DNA from: Nonomuraea maritima
GTDB lineage: Bacteria > Actinomycetota > Actinomycetes > Streptosporangiales > Streptosporangiaceae
Length of the DNA stretch: 64,000 nt
Direction of reading: 5' to 3'
NCBI RefSeq assembly: GCF_900100395.1
Contig: NZ_FNFB01000026.1
Span: forward strand, 35,296 to 99,295
Positions 7,806-16,080 of the stretch are shown here, one piece after another. A program made the position numbers and the translations under genes. The notes beneath the pieces are model-generated. The model made no database searches. It saw nothing but the letters and a program-made list of their open reading frames with translations, and was not told where the DNA came from. The first letter of the stretch is position 1, and every line of letters begins with the position of its first letter.

Positions 7806-8758
7806 CCCCGCTCCTCCGCGTTGAGCGCCAGCAGGCTGACGAGGTCGTAGGCCACGTGGGAGGCGGCGATCGAGGTGATCTCCGCGTGGTCGTAGGCCGG
7901 GGCGACCTCCACGACGTCCGCCCCGACCAGCCGGCAGCCCGCCAGCGCGCGCAGGATCTCCAGCAGCTCCCTGCTGGTGAGCCCGCCGGCCTCCGGGGTG
8001 CCGGTGCCGGGCGCGTGCGCGGGGTCCAGCACGTCGATGTCGACCGAGATGTACACCGGACGGTCGCCGATCCGCTGCCGCAGCAGGTCGGTGACCTCGT
8101 CCAGGCCGCGCCGCAGCACGTCGGCCGCGGTCACGATGCCGAAGCCGAGCCGGCGGTCCTCCTCCAGGTCCTTCTTGCCGTACAGGGAGCCGCGGATGCC
8201 GACGTGGCTGAGCGCCTCGGTGTCGAGCAGGCCCTCCTCCGCGGCCCGGCGGAACGGCGTGCCGTGCGTGTACTCGGCGCCGAAGTAGGTGTCCCACGTG
8301 TCGAGGTGGGCGTCGAAGTGGACGAGGGCGACCGGCCCGTGCCGCCTGGCGACCGAGCGCAGCAGCGGCAGGGCGATCGTGTGGTCGCCGCCGATGGTGA
8401 CGAGGCGCGCGTCGATCGCGTCGGCGCCGGCCTCGATCGCCTCGATGGCCTCGCCGATGTCGAACGGGTTGGCCGCGATGTCACCGGCGTCGGCCACCTG
8501 CACCCGCTCGAACGGCGACACGTCGAGACCGGGATGGTAGGGCCGCAGCAGCCGGGACGCTTCCCGTACCGCGGCGGGGCCGAACCGGGCGCCGGGCCGG
8601 TAGGACACTCCGGTGTCGAAGGGCACGCCGACCACGGCCACGTCGGCACGCGGTACCTGGTCGAGGCGGGGTAGGCGGGCGAACGTGGCCGGTCCGGCGA
8701 ACCGCGGGACCTTGGAGGAGTCGACGGGGCCTTGATGCATGCGGACAGTGTTCGTCAT
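7802..8758 (-). CDS. speB: Agmatinase-family ureohydrolase
   Basis: 318 residues from ATG at 8756-8758. All binuclear Mn2+ motifs are present: GGDHT (His126), DAHLD (Asp149, His151, Asp153) and SVDIDVLDP (Asp240, Asp242). The family removes urea from agmatine, guanidinobutyrate or related guanidino acids. First gene of a minus-strand operon with an NCS1 permease and a cyclase, divergent from a PucR regulator. Putrescine or GABA from this enzyme could feed the aldehyde dehydrogenase block about 5 kb away. Agmatine versus guanidinobutyrate cannot be decided from motifs. Confidence 0.88.
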   Translation of the reverse strand: MTNTVRMHQGPVDSSKVPRFAGPATFARLPRLDQVPRADVAVVGVPFDTGVSYRPGARFGPAAVREASRLLRPYHPGLDVSPFERVQVADAGDIAANPFDIGEAIEAIEAGADAIDARLVTIGGDHTIALPLLRSVARRHGPVALVHFDAHLDTWDTYFGAEYTHGTPFRRAAEEGLLDTEALSHVGIRGSLYGKKDLEEDRRLGFGIVTAADVLRRGLDEVTDLLRQRIGDRPVYISVDIDVLDPAHAPGTGTPEAGGLTSRELLEILRALAGCRLVGADVVEVAPAYDHAEITSIAASHVAYDLVSLLALNAEERG

Positions 8759-8769
8759 GGCTTTGACCT

Positions 8770-8783
8770 GCGACAATTGTCGC
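8770..8783. promoter_or_regulatory. 14-bp perfect palindrome, candidate operator for agmatinase/PucR control
   Basis: GCGACAATTGTCGC is a perfect palindrome 11 bp upstream of the agmatinase start and 26 bp before the divergent PucR start, in a 51-bp spacer. Its place suits a shared operator for the PucR-type regulator. Binding is inferred. Confidence 0.55.
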
Positions 8784-8809
8784 CATCACAAAGTACTACG
8801 GTGTGTGTT

Positions 8810-10270
8810 GTGGCTGACCACAAGCTGACCGTCGAAGATCTCCTGCGCTCACCCGCGCTGCAGTTGCGCGTGCTGGCGGGCGAGTCGGGCCTCACCCGCT
8901 CGGTGTCGTGGGCGCACGTGAGCGAGCTGGACGACCCCACGCCCTGGCTGCTCGGGGCCGAGCTCATCATGACGACGGGGCTCGGCGTCCCGCGTACGGC
9001 GGCCGGGCAGCGCTCCTACCTCGAACGCCTCGACGACGCCGGGGTGTCGGCGCTGGCCCTGTCGGCCCAGCTGCACGTGCCGCCGCTGCACCCGGCGTTC
9101 CTCGCGGCGGCCGAGGAGCGCGGCATGCCGGTGCTTGAGGTGCCCCTCGCGGTGCCGTTCATCGCGATCTCGCAGGAGGTCGCCGCCGCGCTCCAGTCGG
9201 ACGCGGACCACCGGCTGGGCGCGCAGTTGCAGGTGTTCGGGGCGCTGCGCTGGCTGGCCGCCGAGGACCTCGACACGGCCACGCTGTTCAGGCGGCTCGA
9301 ACGGCTGTCCGGCTACGACGTCTACCTGTCCACCCGCGGCGGCCGGCCGCTCCTGCCTGGCGTCCCCGTCCCGCCGCTCGACGTGCTGCCCGACCAGCCC
9401 GACGCGCCGCCGACGATCCCCAGCGGGTTCGTGCTGCCGGTGTCGGCGCCCGGAGGTCCGGCCGGCTACCTCGTGGCGTTCGCGCGTGAGGGCGCGCGGC
9501 CCGCCGGGCTGTCCGTCGTCCAGCACATCGCGACGGTGGCGGCGCTGCAGGTGGCGATGGTCAGGCACGAGCGCGAGACGCTGCGCCGCGAGGGCGCGGA
9601 GACGCTCGCCGAGCTGCTGCAGGACGTCCTCGACCCGCCCGCGGCGCGCCGCCGGCTGGCCAGGCTCGGCCTGCCGATGGAGGGCGAGTCGGTGCTGTAC
9701 GTGGCGCGCGGCGTCCCGGACGAGGCCCTGCGCCGGGCCATGGACGACCTGCCCCACCTCATGCTGCGCCGCGGCGACGACCACTACCTGCTGGGCCCGG
9801 CGAGCCTCGGCCCGGCCGTGGCGACGGTGCCGGGGGTGGCCGCGGGGGCGAGCCGCCCGTTCCCGTGCGGCGAGCCGCTGCGCGTGGCCGAACGCGAGGC
9901 CCTCTGGGCCGCCTCCCACGCGGCCGAGTCGGGACGCGCCCTGGTGCACTACGGCGAGGACACCACGGCCCGCTGGCTCCCCGACGACCCCGCGACGCTG
10001 GCCGCCCTGGTCGACCACGTGCTGGGGGCGGCGCTCGCCTACGACGAGGCGCACGACTCGCGACTGCTCATGTCGGTGCGTACGTGGATGGAACGCAACC
10101 GCCAGTCGGACGAGGCGGCCGCCGCCCTGCACATCCACCCCAACACCCTGGCCTACCGCCTGCGCCGCTTCGCCACCCTCACCGGCCGCGACCTGTCCTC
10201 GACCGCCGCCTTCGCAGAAGTATGGCTGGCCATCCGCGCCGCCCGCCGCCTCGGCCTCCTCGGCCCGTAG
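8810..10270 (+). CDS. PucR-family transcriptional regulator
   Basis: 486 residues from GTG at 8810 (another GTG lies nine bases upstream). The N-terminal PucR sensory domain (about 1-120, ADHKLTVEDLL, WAHVSELDDPTPWL, GAELIMTTG) is followed by a GGDEF-like/CdaR middle part. The C-terminal PucR helix-turn-helix (about 425-480) contains HIHPNTLAYRLRRF and AFAEVWLAIRAARRLGL. Such regulators activate purine, allantoin and polyamine/GABA catabolism. Divergent from the agmatinase-permease-cyclase operon, with a palindrome between, it likely controls that operon. No strong ribosome site is visible, so the start is approximate. Confidence 0.9.
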   Translation: MADHKLTVEDLLRSPALQLRVLAGESGLTRSVSWAHVSELDDPTPWLLGAELIMTTGLGVPRTAAGQRSYLERLDDAGVSALALSAQLHVPPLHPAFLAAAEERGMPVLEVPLAVPFIAISQEVAAALQSDADHRLGAQLQVFGALRWLAAEDLDTATLFRRLERLSGYDVYLSTRGGRPLLPGVPVPPLDVLPDQPDAPPTIPSGFVLPVSAPGGPAGYLVAFAREGARPAGLSVVQHIATVAALQVAMVRHERETLRREGAETLAELLQDVLDPPAARRRLARLGLPMEGESVLYVARGVPDEALRRAMDDLPHLMLRRGDDHYLLGPASLGPAVATVPGVAAGASRPFPCGEPLRVAEREALWAASHAAESGRALVHYGEDTTARWLPDDPATLAALVDHVLGAALAYDEAHDSRLLMSVRTWMERNRQSDEAAAALHIHPNTLAYRLRRFATLTGRDLSSTAAFAEVWLAIRAARRLGLLGP

Positions 10271-10399
10271 AAACTGCTCTATAAAGGGAAATCATCTGCC
10301 TTAATTGACAACCACCCGAAAATACCGTCCCTTTTCCGGCATTTCATTAGCGCAAAGCCCCGTCGTATCATCGGCCCAGGAGCCGAGAAGGGACTCTCG
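10271..10399 (+). promoter_or_regulatory. AT-richer leader of the peptide/HExxH operon
   Basis: This 129-bp spacer is much less GC-rich than its surroundings. It holds TTGACA at 10305-10310, TATCAT at 10366-10371 and AAGGGA at about 10388-10393 before the 10400 ATG. The first two are not at -35/-10 spacing from each other, so I cannot place one promoter confidently. Confidence 0.35.
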
Positions 10400-10582
10400 A
10401 TGGCAGAACCGGCTCACGCGGTCGGCACCGGTCTAGCGGAGCTGACTGACCTGACGCTGCTCCAACTGACCACACTCGACGACACCACGCTCGACACCGT
10501 GGTGGCCAGAATTCTGGGGAGAAACGGCCCACGCGACCGGCTGTGGCAGAAGAACGACGGCGACGCCCCATGTGATGACTGA
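10400..10582 (+). CDS. 60-residue precursor-like peptide (FxSxx-COOH-type leader)
   Basis: ATG with AAGGGA seven bases upstream. Residues 11-40 (GLAELTDLTLLQLTTLDD, then TTLDTVVARIL) follow the LxDLTxxxLxxLxxLDDxxLxxxLxxxL pattern of FxSxx-COOH precursors of actinomycete radical-SAM peptide systems. The C-terminal third does not end in FxSxx; it is polar and carries Trp49 (RLWQKNDGD) and an acidic tail (CDD). The next gene starts inside its last codons, so the two are translationally coupled and the peptide is the likely substrate of the HExxH enzyme. I infer a ribosomally made, modified peptide. No radical SAM gene is nearby. A small regulatory partner protein is the alternative. Confidence 0.65.
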   Translation: MAEPAHAVGTGLAELTDLTLLQLTTLDDTTLDTVVARILGRNGPRDRLWQKNDGDAPCDD

Positions 10583-11732
10583 CGGGAAGCCGGCGGCCGA
10601 GACGTACGAGATCTGCCACGATCTGGCCCACGGAGACCCCACGCCCGATTTACTGGACCGGCTCCGCAATGTCCAGCTCCGCAGGAACCAGCTGCTCCTT
10701 GAGGCGGTGCGGCGGCAGGTGCGCGGCACCGCCGCCGACGCCGACTTCCGCACACTGGCCCGGCTCCAGCTGAGCGCCCCGCGGCTCATGACGGAGCTTC
10801 TGCTCCTTCCCCAGGTGGGCTGCTGGGCGGTGGACGCCCTACGGCACCTGCACGACGGGCAGGATCCCGACCTCGCCTATCTCTCCTCCTTCACCGCCGG
10901 GGCGGCGCTGCGCGCCGGCGACCGGCCGTTGCCGCGACCCGGCACCGTGATCCCCGGGCTCGGCACGTTCACCGACACCGGGCTCGTCCCCGTCCCGTCG
11001 CTGCACGCGCGCGCGAACGGGCTGAACCTGTCCGTCACGCTCGACGCCGACGACCCGTACCTCGCCCGGTACGGCAGGCGGGGCGGCAGCGACACGTCGT
11101 GGTGGCAGCAGGCGTTGGAGCCGGCCTGGCAGCTGCTCTGTGAACGCCACCGCGACGCCGCAACGGCGATCGCCGCGCTGTTCACCACCCTCGTCCCGCT
11201 CGAGATCCCGGCGGGCGGCCAGCCCGCCAGCGCGACCTCGGGCTGGGCGTACGGCGCGATAGCGCTCTCGCCCCCTCCCGATCCGACCGCGTTCGCCGAG
11301 AGCCTGGTCCACGAGGTGTGGCACCTGCTCCTCAGCACCGTCGAAGATCTGACCGAGCTGGCCCTCCCCGATGACGGGCGCCGGTGGTACGCGCCCTGGC
11401 GCCCGGACGCGCGTCCCCTGGCCGCGCTGCTGCAGGGCTGCTTCGCCAGCTTCGGGATCACCGCGTTCTGGCGCGCCGAACGCGGTGCGGGCGGTCAGCG
11501 GGCCGGGACAGAGTTCGCCTACCGCCGGGCGATCACGCACGACGCGCTCACCCGAGCCGCGAGGTCGGGAAGCCTGACTCCACCCGGCGAGATCCTCGTC
11601 CACGGGCTCCTCGACCGGATCGGCCCGTGGCTCGAAGAACCGGTGCCGGCCGCGGCCGAGCGGCGCGCGAGACAGCTCCAGGACGAGCACCGGACGCGAT
11701 GGCTGCGCGCCAACCCGGGGCTACCGGCGTAA
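10575..11732 (+). CDS. aKG-HExxH-type peptide beta-hydroxylase-like protein
   Basis: 385 residues from ATG at 10575 (GTG at 10572 also possible), overlapping the upstream peptide stop. The key block is SLVHEVWHLLLS (HExxH at 246-250), followed by WYAPWRPDARPL (about 272-283) and QGCFASFGITAFWRAE (about 287-302). This combination marks the HEXXH-motif domain family found beside FxSxx-COOH and other peptide-maturation clusters. Members are assigned as alpha-ketoglutarate/Fe peptide beta-hydroxylases rather than proteases. Residues 1-130 are helical and may bind the leader. Coupling to a precursor-like gene supports peptide modification. The activity is inferred from family. Confidence 0.82.
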   Translation: MTDGKPAAETYEICHDLAHGDPTPDLLDRLRNVQLRRNQLLLEAVRRQVRGTAADADFRTLARLQLSAPRLMTELLLLPQVGCWAVDALRHLHDGQDPDLAYLSSFTAGAALRAGDRPLPRPGTVIPGLGTFTDTGLVPVPSLHARANGLNLSVTLDADDPYLARYGRRGGSDTSWWQQALEPAWQLLCERHRDAATAIAALFTTLVPLEIPAGGQPASATSGWAYGAIALSPPPDPTAFAESLVHEVWHLLLSTVEDLTELALPDDGRRWYAPWRPDARPLAALLQGCFASFGITAFWRAERGAGGQRAGTEFAYRRAITHDALTRAARSGSLTPPGEILVHGLLDRIGPWLEEPVPAAAERRARQLQDEHRTRWLRANPGLPA

Positions 11733-11861
11733 CCGGTCATGCCCGGATTCTGGCGGCCGGCCCCTCGAAATAGCTCCGGTGGACGGCGAGCAGGTCCACC
11801 TGTTCGGGGTCCAACAGCCATACCAGGTTGGCCCCCTCGTCCACCGTCGACTCGCCGCCCG

Positions 11862-12243
11862 CCCTACACCGTCGCCGATATGGCTTCCGACGCGCTGGCC
11901 GTCCTGGACGCGTTCGGGGCCGGACGGGCCCACCTCGTGGGCGCTTCCCCCGCCCGGGCCCGAGCTGCTCGCCGCGCTCATGGCATCGTCACCCGGCCCC
12001 GCGCCGTCCCTGGAGGAGTACCTCGCGGCCCGCCTGCCGCTGTGGCGCGCACTGCACGGCCGGGTGCTGCCGTTCAACGAGGACGAGTACCGCGTGATGG
12101 AGCAGCGCGCGTACGAACGGGCGCGCGACCTGCAGGCCGCACTCAACCACACCCTCGCCGGCGCCGCCGAACAAGGCTCTGCACCCGACCTGACCGCCAT
12201 AACCGCACCGACGCTGGTCCTGCACGGCACGGAGAGCCCCTGA
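11862..12243 (+). pseudogene. Alpha/beta-hydrolase remnant, frameshifted and truncated
   Basis: Two pieces of an alpha/beta-hydrolase are readable in different frames. 11865-11948 gives YTVADMASDALAVLDAFGAG and RAHLVGAS, the approach to the nucleophile elbow. From about 11955 another frame gives SLEEYLAARLPLWRAL and ends LTAITAPTLVLHGTESP with a stop at 12241-12243. The GxSxG elbow, the segment after it and the catalytic-His C-terminus are missing, and a frameshift lies near 11950. A working enzyme is not possible. The flank 11733-11861 holds nothing convincing; its minus strand reads GANLVWLLDPEQVDLLAVHR in one frame, possibly another gene fragment. Confidence 0.7.
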
Positions 12244-12277
12244 GACAGCAGGTCCTCTTTGACGACGGGCCAGGACG

Positions 12278-14902
12278 TCAGTCGTTCATGGGCTCGATGC
12301 CGAGGTTGATGCGGCCGTACTGCGCAGCCTGGCGGGCATGTGGGTGGTCGGGCATGAGCGAGTTCTGGTAGGCCTCCAGCACGCCCTGCCGCAGACTCTG
12401 CGCGCCTTCCTTGTCGCCGGCCGCATTGCGGTCAAGAGAGAGGTTGGCCATGGCGGCCAGCGTGTTGGGGTGGCCGGCGCCGCGCGTGTCCGCGCAGCGT
12501 TCGACCACCGTCTCCCCCATGCGCCGGGCCCGCGCCACCTCGCCCAGCGCGGCCAGGTCGCTGGCCAGGTTGTGCATGGCGATCAGCGTGTTGGGATGGG
12601 CGTCGCCCAGCCGGTTGCGCAGCCCTTCGACGGCCCGCTCGTTCAGCGCGCGGGCGCCGCCCGGGTTGTTCCTGACCCTGAGCACGATGGCGAGGGTCGC
12701 GCAGGCGATGAGCGTGTTGGGATGGTCGAAACCCGCCACTTTCTCCAGGCTCAGCACCGTCTCCTCGCCCAGCCGCTGGGCGCCGGCGAGGTCCTCGTTG
12801 AGCCGGTAGTCGTTGATGAGGTTCGTGGCCGACTGCAGCGTCTGACGGTGTTCGGGGCCGAGCACCGACCTGTGCAGCTCCCACGCCTTGCGTCCCTGCT
12901 CGAAGGCGTCCTCGTAGAGCCCGACCCGGTTGAGCGCCACGCCGAAGTCGATGGCGACCAGCAACCGGAAGTCGTTCCACGGCTCGTCCTTGCGTTCGAG
13001 CGTGTTGCTGACCTGCCTGATCAGGTCGAGGGACTCCTCGTAACGCCCGAGGCCGCGCAGGTCGCGGGCGCGGGCGAACTGGGAGCCCAGGGTCGGATCG
13101 CCGACCGGGCCGAAGATGCGCTGCCGTTCGGCGAGGGTCTCGTCGTCGTATGCGAGCGCGTCGGCGAAGCGGCCCAGGCACCTGAGGCTCACCGCCAGGT
13201 TGTTGCGGATCCGCAGCGTGTCGGGATGGTCGGGACGCAGCTCCCGCTCGAAGATCGGCAGCAGCCGCTGGTCGTTCTCCAGGGCGTCGGAGTAGCGCCC
13301 CAGCAGTCGTAGCCCGATCCCGTGAGCTCTGGCGCAGCTCAGGTAGACGGGGTCGACCTCGCCGAAATTGTCACGCAGCCGCTGGAGGGTGTCGGCGAGC
13401 ATGTCGAGGCTCTGCGCCCACTCTCCGGCCATGCGGAGCGCGTTGCCCACCTGCAGCGCCAGCGCCAGGGTCTGCTTGTCGTCCCTGCCGAACCTCTCGC
13501 GCCACAGGTCGAGCGTGGGACGGCCGAGGCGCAGGCTCTCCTGGAAACCGCCACGGAGGGCGAGATGCTGGACCTGGTTGATGATCAGCCGGCGGACCAG
13601 GGGGTTGCCGGACTCGACGGCTCCGGAGGGCACCAGATGCTGCAGGGAATGCTGGTAATGCAACTCGCTGCCCTCGCGATCGACCGACCCGGGGTCGGAC
13701 GCCGCCAGCAGGATGTGCGCGATGTCCCGGTAGCGCGCCGCGGCCTCCGGGTCCTCGCGCAGCAGGCGGTCTCTCGTCACGGCCTGCACGACCCGGTGGA
13801 GCTGCACCACGTTGCGCACGCCGTCGAGCTTGAGCATGGAGAAGCGGCCCAGCTCGCGCGCCGCCCTGCGGAACTCGGTCACCGACCCCAGCACCCGGTC
13901 GAGCGGCTCGGCAAGGCCGGCGGCCGCGGTGGGCTGCACGAGCAGCTCCTCGGCGATCGGCTCCGCCGAAAGGCTGGCCAGCAGGTTGAACAGCGCATGC
14001 GCCTCGGGCGAGATCCGGTTGCGGGCCACGCTCCAGGTCGTGGCGACCGTCTGCGGGTACTTGATGTCGACCGAGCTGGCCAGGAGCTCGTGCGCGTTGG
14101 CGCGGAACAGTTCGAGATACTCGGCGATGCTCGTGCCGGTCTCGTTCAAATATGCGGCGGCGTGCTCAGCGGCCAGCGGAAGGTTTCCGAGCTGGTCGGC
14201 CAGTGCACGTGCTTCGGCCTCGGCGTCCACGGATCGCGACGTACCCGGGGCGGAGAGGGCGGTCACCCGTTTGTACAGGAACTTGACCGTATCCTCAGGG
14301 GCGAACTCCCCGACCTCGATGCCGTCGGCGTCAATGGCCCGCCGCCAGTGGCGGTCGCGCGTGGTGATGATGACGTGGCCGCCACCCGAGGGCAGGTAGT
14401 TCTGGATCGCCTTCGCCCCCTGGACGTTGTCGTAGATGAGCAGCCATCGCCGGTACGGGCGGCGGTCGGCCAGCGCCGACAGCACCAGCCGGGCGGAGTA
14501 GTCGCGGTCGTCGGGGCGGAAGCCGTCGAGAGACATCCTGCGTCCGAGGGCGACCAGCGAGTTGACGATGGTCTCCTCCTGCTCGGACCTGATCCACCAC
14601 ACGAGGTCGTACTCGTCGCTGTGCCGATGGGCGTACTCGGCGGCCAGTTCGGTCTTGCCGATGCCGCCCATGCCGTAGAGGGGCTGTGGCGGCTGGCCGA
14701 CCGACGCGACGGAGTGCTCGGCCAGGCGCTCGCGCAGCTCGGCGAGCTCACGATCACGACCGGTGAAGTAGCGATTACGAAACGGTACTTCCCGCCCCCA
14801 GAGGGTGGGCTGCCGTTCTTCTCGCGCCAGACCCTCCAACGCCATCACCACCACCGTCGCCGTTCGGTTGTCGCCTTCGATCCTAATGCGATTAGCGTTC
14901 AT
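12278..14902 (-). CDS. NB-ARC/TPR protein, FxsT-like (FxSxx-COOH system tetratricopeptide protein)
   Basis: 874 residues from ATG at 14900-14902. The N-terminus QPTLWGREVPFRNRYFTGRD matches the entry motif of FxSxx-COOH-system TPR proteins (FxsT). An NB-ARC NTPase follows, with Walker A GMGGIGKT (77-84), WLLIYDNV as Walker B (Asp158) and an IITTRD sensor. A winged-helix part lies at about 290-400. Twelve or so 42-residue TPRs with the kinesin-light-chain pattern (DHPNTLIA, DAHPNTLIA, GHPNTLAA) fill 450-874. STAND proteins of this build act as ligand-triggered switches. It converges with the hydroxylase gene and the remnant and is divergent from the SIR2/STAND pair. Its presence beside a precursor and HExxH enzyme supports an Fxs-type locus. 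Confidence 0.85.
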   Translation of the reverse strand: MNANRIRIEGDNRTATVVVMALEGLAREERQPTLWGREVPFRNRYFTGRDRELAELRERLAEHSVASVGQPPQPLYGMGGIGKTELAAEYAHRHSDEYDLVWWIRSEQEETIVNSLVALGRRMSLDGFRPDDRDYSARLVLSALADRRPYRRWLLIYDNVQGAKAIQNYLPSGGGHVIITTRDRHWRRAIDADGIEVGEFAPEDTVKFLYKRVTALSAPGTSRSVDAEAEARALADQLGNLPLAAEHAAAYLNETGTSIAEYLELFRANAHELLASSVDIKYPQTVATTWSVARNRISPEAHALFNLLASLSAEPIAEELLVQPTAAAGLAEPLDRVLGSVTEFRRAARELGRFSMLKLDGVRNVVQLHRVVQAVTRDRLLREDPEAAARYRDIAHILLAASDPGSVDREGSELHYQHSLQHLVPSGAVESGNPLVRRLIINQVQHLALRGGFQESLRLGRPTLDLWRERFGRDDKQTLALALQVGNALRMAGEWAQSLDMLADTLQRLRDNFGEVDPVYLSCARAHGIGLRLLGRYSDALENDQRLLPIFERELRPDHPDTLRIRNNLAVSLRCLGRFADALAYDDETLAERQRIFGPVGDPTLGSQFARARDLRGLGRYEESLDLIRQVSNTLERKDEPWNDFRLLVAIDFGVALNRVGLYEDAFEQGRKAWELHRSVLGPEHRQTLQSATNLINDYRLNEDLAGAQRLGEETVLSLEKVAGFDHPNTLIACATLAIVLRVRNNPGGARALNERAVEGLRNRLGDAHPNTLIAMHNLASDLAALGEVARARRMGETVVERCADTRGAGHPNTLAAMANLSLDRNAAGDKEGAQSLRQGVLEAYQNSLMPDHPHARQAAQYGRINLGIEPMND

Positions 14903-15147
14903 CGACAGGTCGCGAAACGGTTGCCGGAAAGAACGTTCAGCCCCATAAGTGGACCGACCTTAATAGCCGTTCGGTTACCGGACAAAACGGTCTCCACCCG
15001 ACAGGCATCACTATCATGTATCAGAGATGCGAGACATGATCCATACTCAGTAGTCGGCCATTCAGGGCTATTGACGGCGGCGGTCCTTTCATAGACCCTC
15101 TGAGAGAGTCGAGCACTGGCACCGCCATACCCGAAAGGCGGTTGCGG
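14903..15147. promoter_or_regulatory. Divergent promoter region between FxsT-like and SIR2 genes
   Basis: 245-bp spacer, less GC-rich than average. TTGACG at 15071-15076 followed by CATAGA could serve the SIR2 gene although the spacing is short. On the other strand TATTAA (14962-14967 complement) could be a -10 for the TPR gene. No clear palindrome. Confidence 0.35.
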
Positions 15148-16080
15148 GTGGACAGCGGGGAAATTGACTGCGACAACGAGGCCGCCTGGGATCTGCTGAT
15201 CGGGGATCTCAACAATGGAGACTGCATCCCCTTCCTCGGTGCGGGAGCCAGCGCGGAGCGCCTCCCGCTCGGTGGGCAGCTCGCGGAGAAATGGGCGGCC
15301 AAGATCCATTATCCGTACCCGGTCAACGGAAATCTCGCACATGTCATGCAGTACGCGACCACGATGGTGTATCGCGATGCGACACGTACGAAACGGGAAT
15401 TCCTCAGAGCTCATTTCTCCGACGTCGCCCCGCCGGACGGTTCTGACCGATTCCCGGTGCATGCCGTGCTGGCGCGATACCCTCTCCCCCTGTACATCAC
15501 CACCAACTACGACGACTTCATGTTCCGCGCTCTGCAACAGGCGCGAAAACAGCCGGCCTGGGACCTCTGCCCGTGGTACGCGATGTCCCCCGACGACTGG
15601 ACCAGGAGCCCGTTCCGTGATTCGGCCTACACCCCGTGCGTGGAACGGCCGCTGGTGTTCCACCTCCACGGTCACCACGACGAACCACGTTCCATCGTGC
15701 TCATCGAGGACGACTACCTCGACTTCCTGGTCAGGCTGGCACAGGACGGCAGGCACATGACCGCCTCCGCACCCGGCGGTCACACGATGACGCTGCTGCC
15801 ATCCGAGATCCGCACCGCGCTGCGGACCAAGGCCCTGCTCTTCATCGGCTACGGCCTGCGCGACTGGACGTTCCACGTCATGTTCCGCACCCTGCTGCAC
15901 GGCCTGCCCGGCACCATGCGCAGGGAACACGCCAGTATCCAGCTCAATCCCAAGGACCACGGCGCCGACGAACGCCGCTACCTGGAGCGCTACTTCCAGT
16001 CCCAGAACATCCGCATCCTGTGGGAGACGCCGCGCTCGCTCAACGACAGGCTGGCCGCCGGTCTCAAGGGGGCGCCATGA
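15148..16080 (+). CDS. SIR2-like NADase-type domain protein
   Basis: 310 residues from GTG at 15148, chosen for the AAGGCGG seven bases upstream (TTG at 15142 is an alternative). SIR2 motifs in order: CIPFLGAGAS (Rossmann loop, 26-35), YITTNYDDFM (Asn120, Asp122), VFHLHGH (His174) and LFIGYGLRDW (231-240). This is the SIR2_2-type domain of prokaryotic immunity proteins (ThsA, Avs5, SIR2-HerA), which destroy NAD+ when triggered. There is no other domain, so activation must come from a partner. Its stop overlaps the start of the STAND gene (ATGA), which makes that protein the likely sensor. Confidence 0.88.
   Translation: MDSGEIDCDNEAAWDLLIGDLNNGDCIPFLGAGASAERLPLGGQLAEKWAAKIHYPYPVNGNLAHVMQYATTMVYRDATRTKREFLRAHFSDVAPPDGSDRFPVHAVLARYPLPLYITTNYDDFMFRALQQARKQPAWDLCPWYAMSPDDWTRSPFRDSAYTPCVERPLVFHLHGHHDEPRSIVLIEDDYLDFLVRLAQDGRHMTASAPGGHTMTLLPSEIRTALRTKALLFIGYGLRDWTFHVMFRTLLHGLPGTMRREHASIQLNPKDHGADERRYLERYFQSQNIRILWETPRSLNDRLAAGLKGAP

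Noticed and set aside
11721..12230. Minus-strand frame over the alpha/beta-hydrolase remnant
   Set aside because: Ser/Arg-rich shadow; the recognisable hydrolase motifs are on the plus strand.
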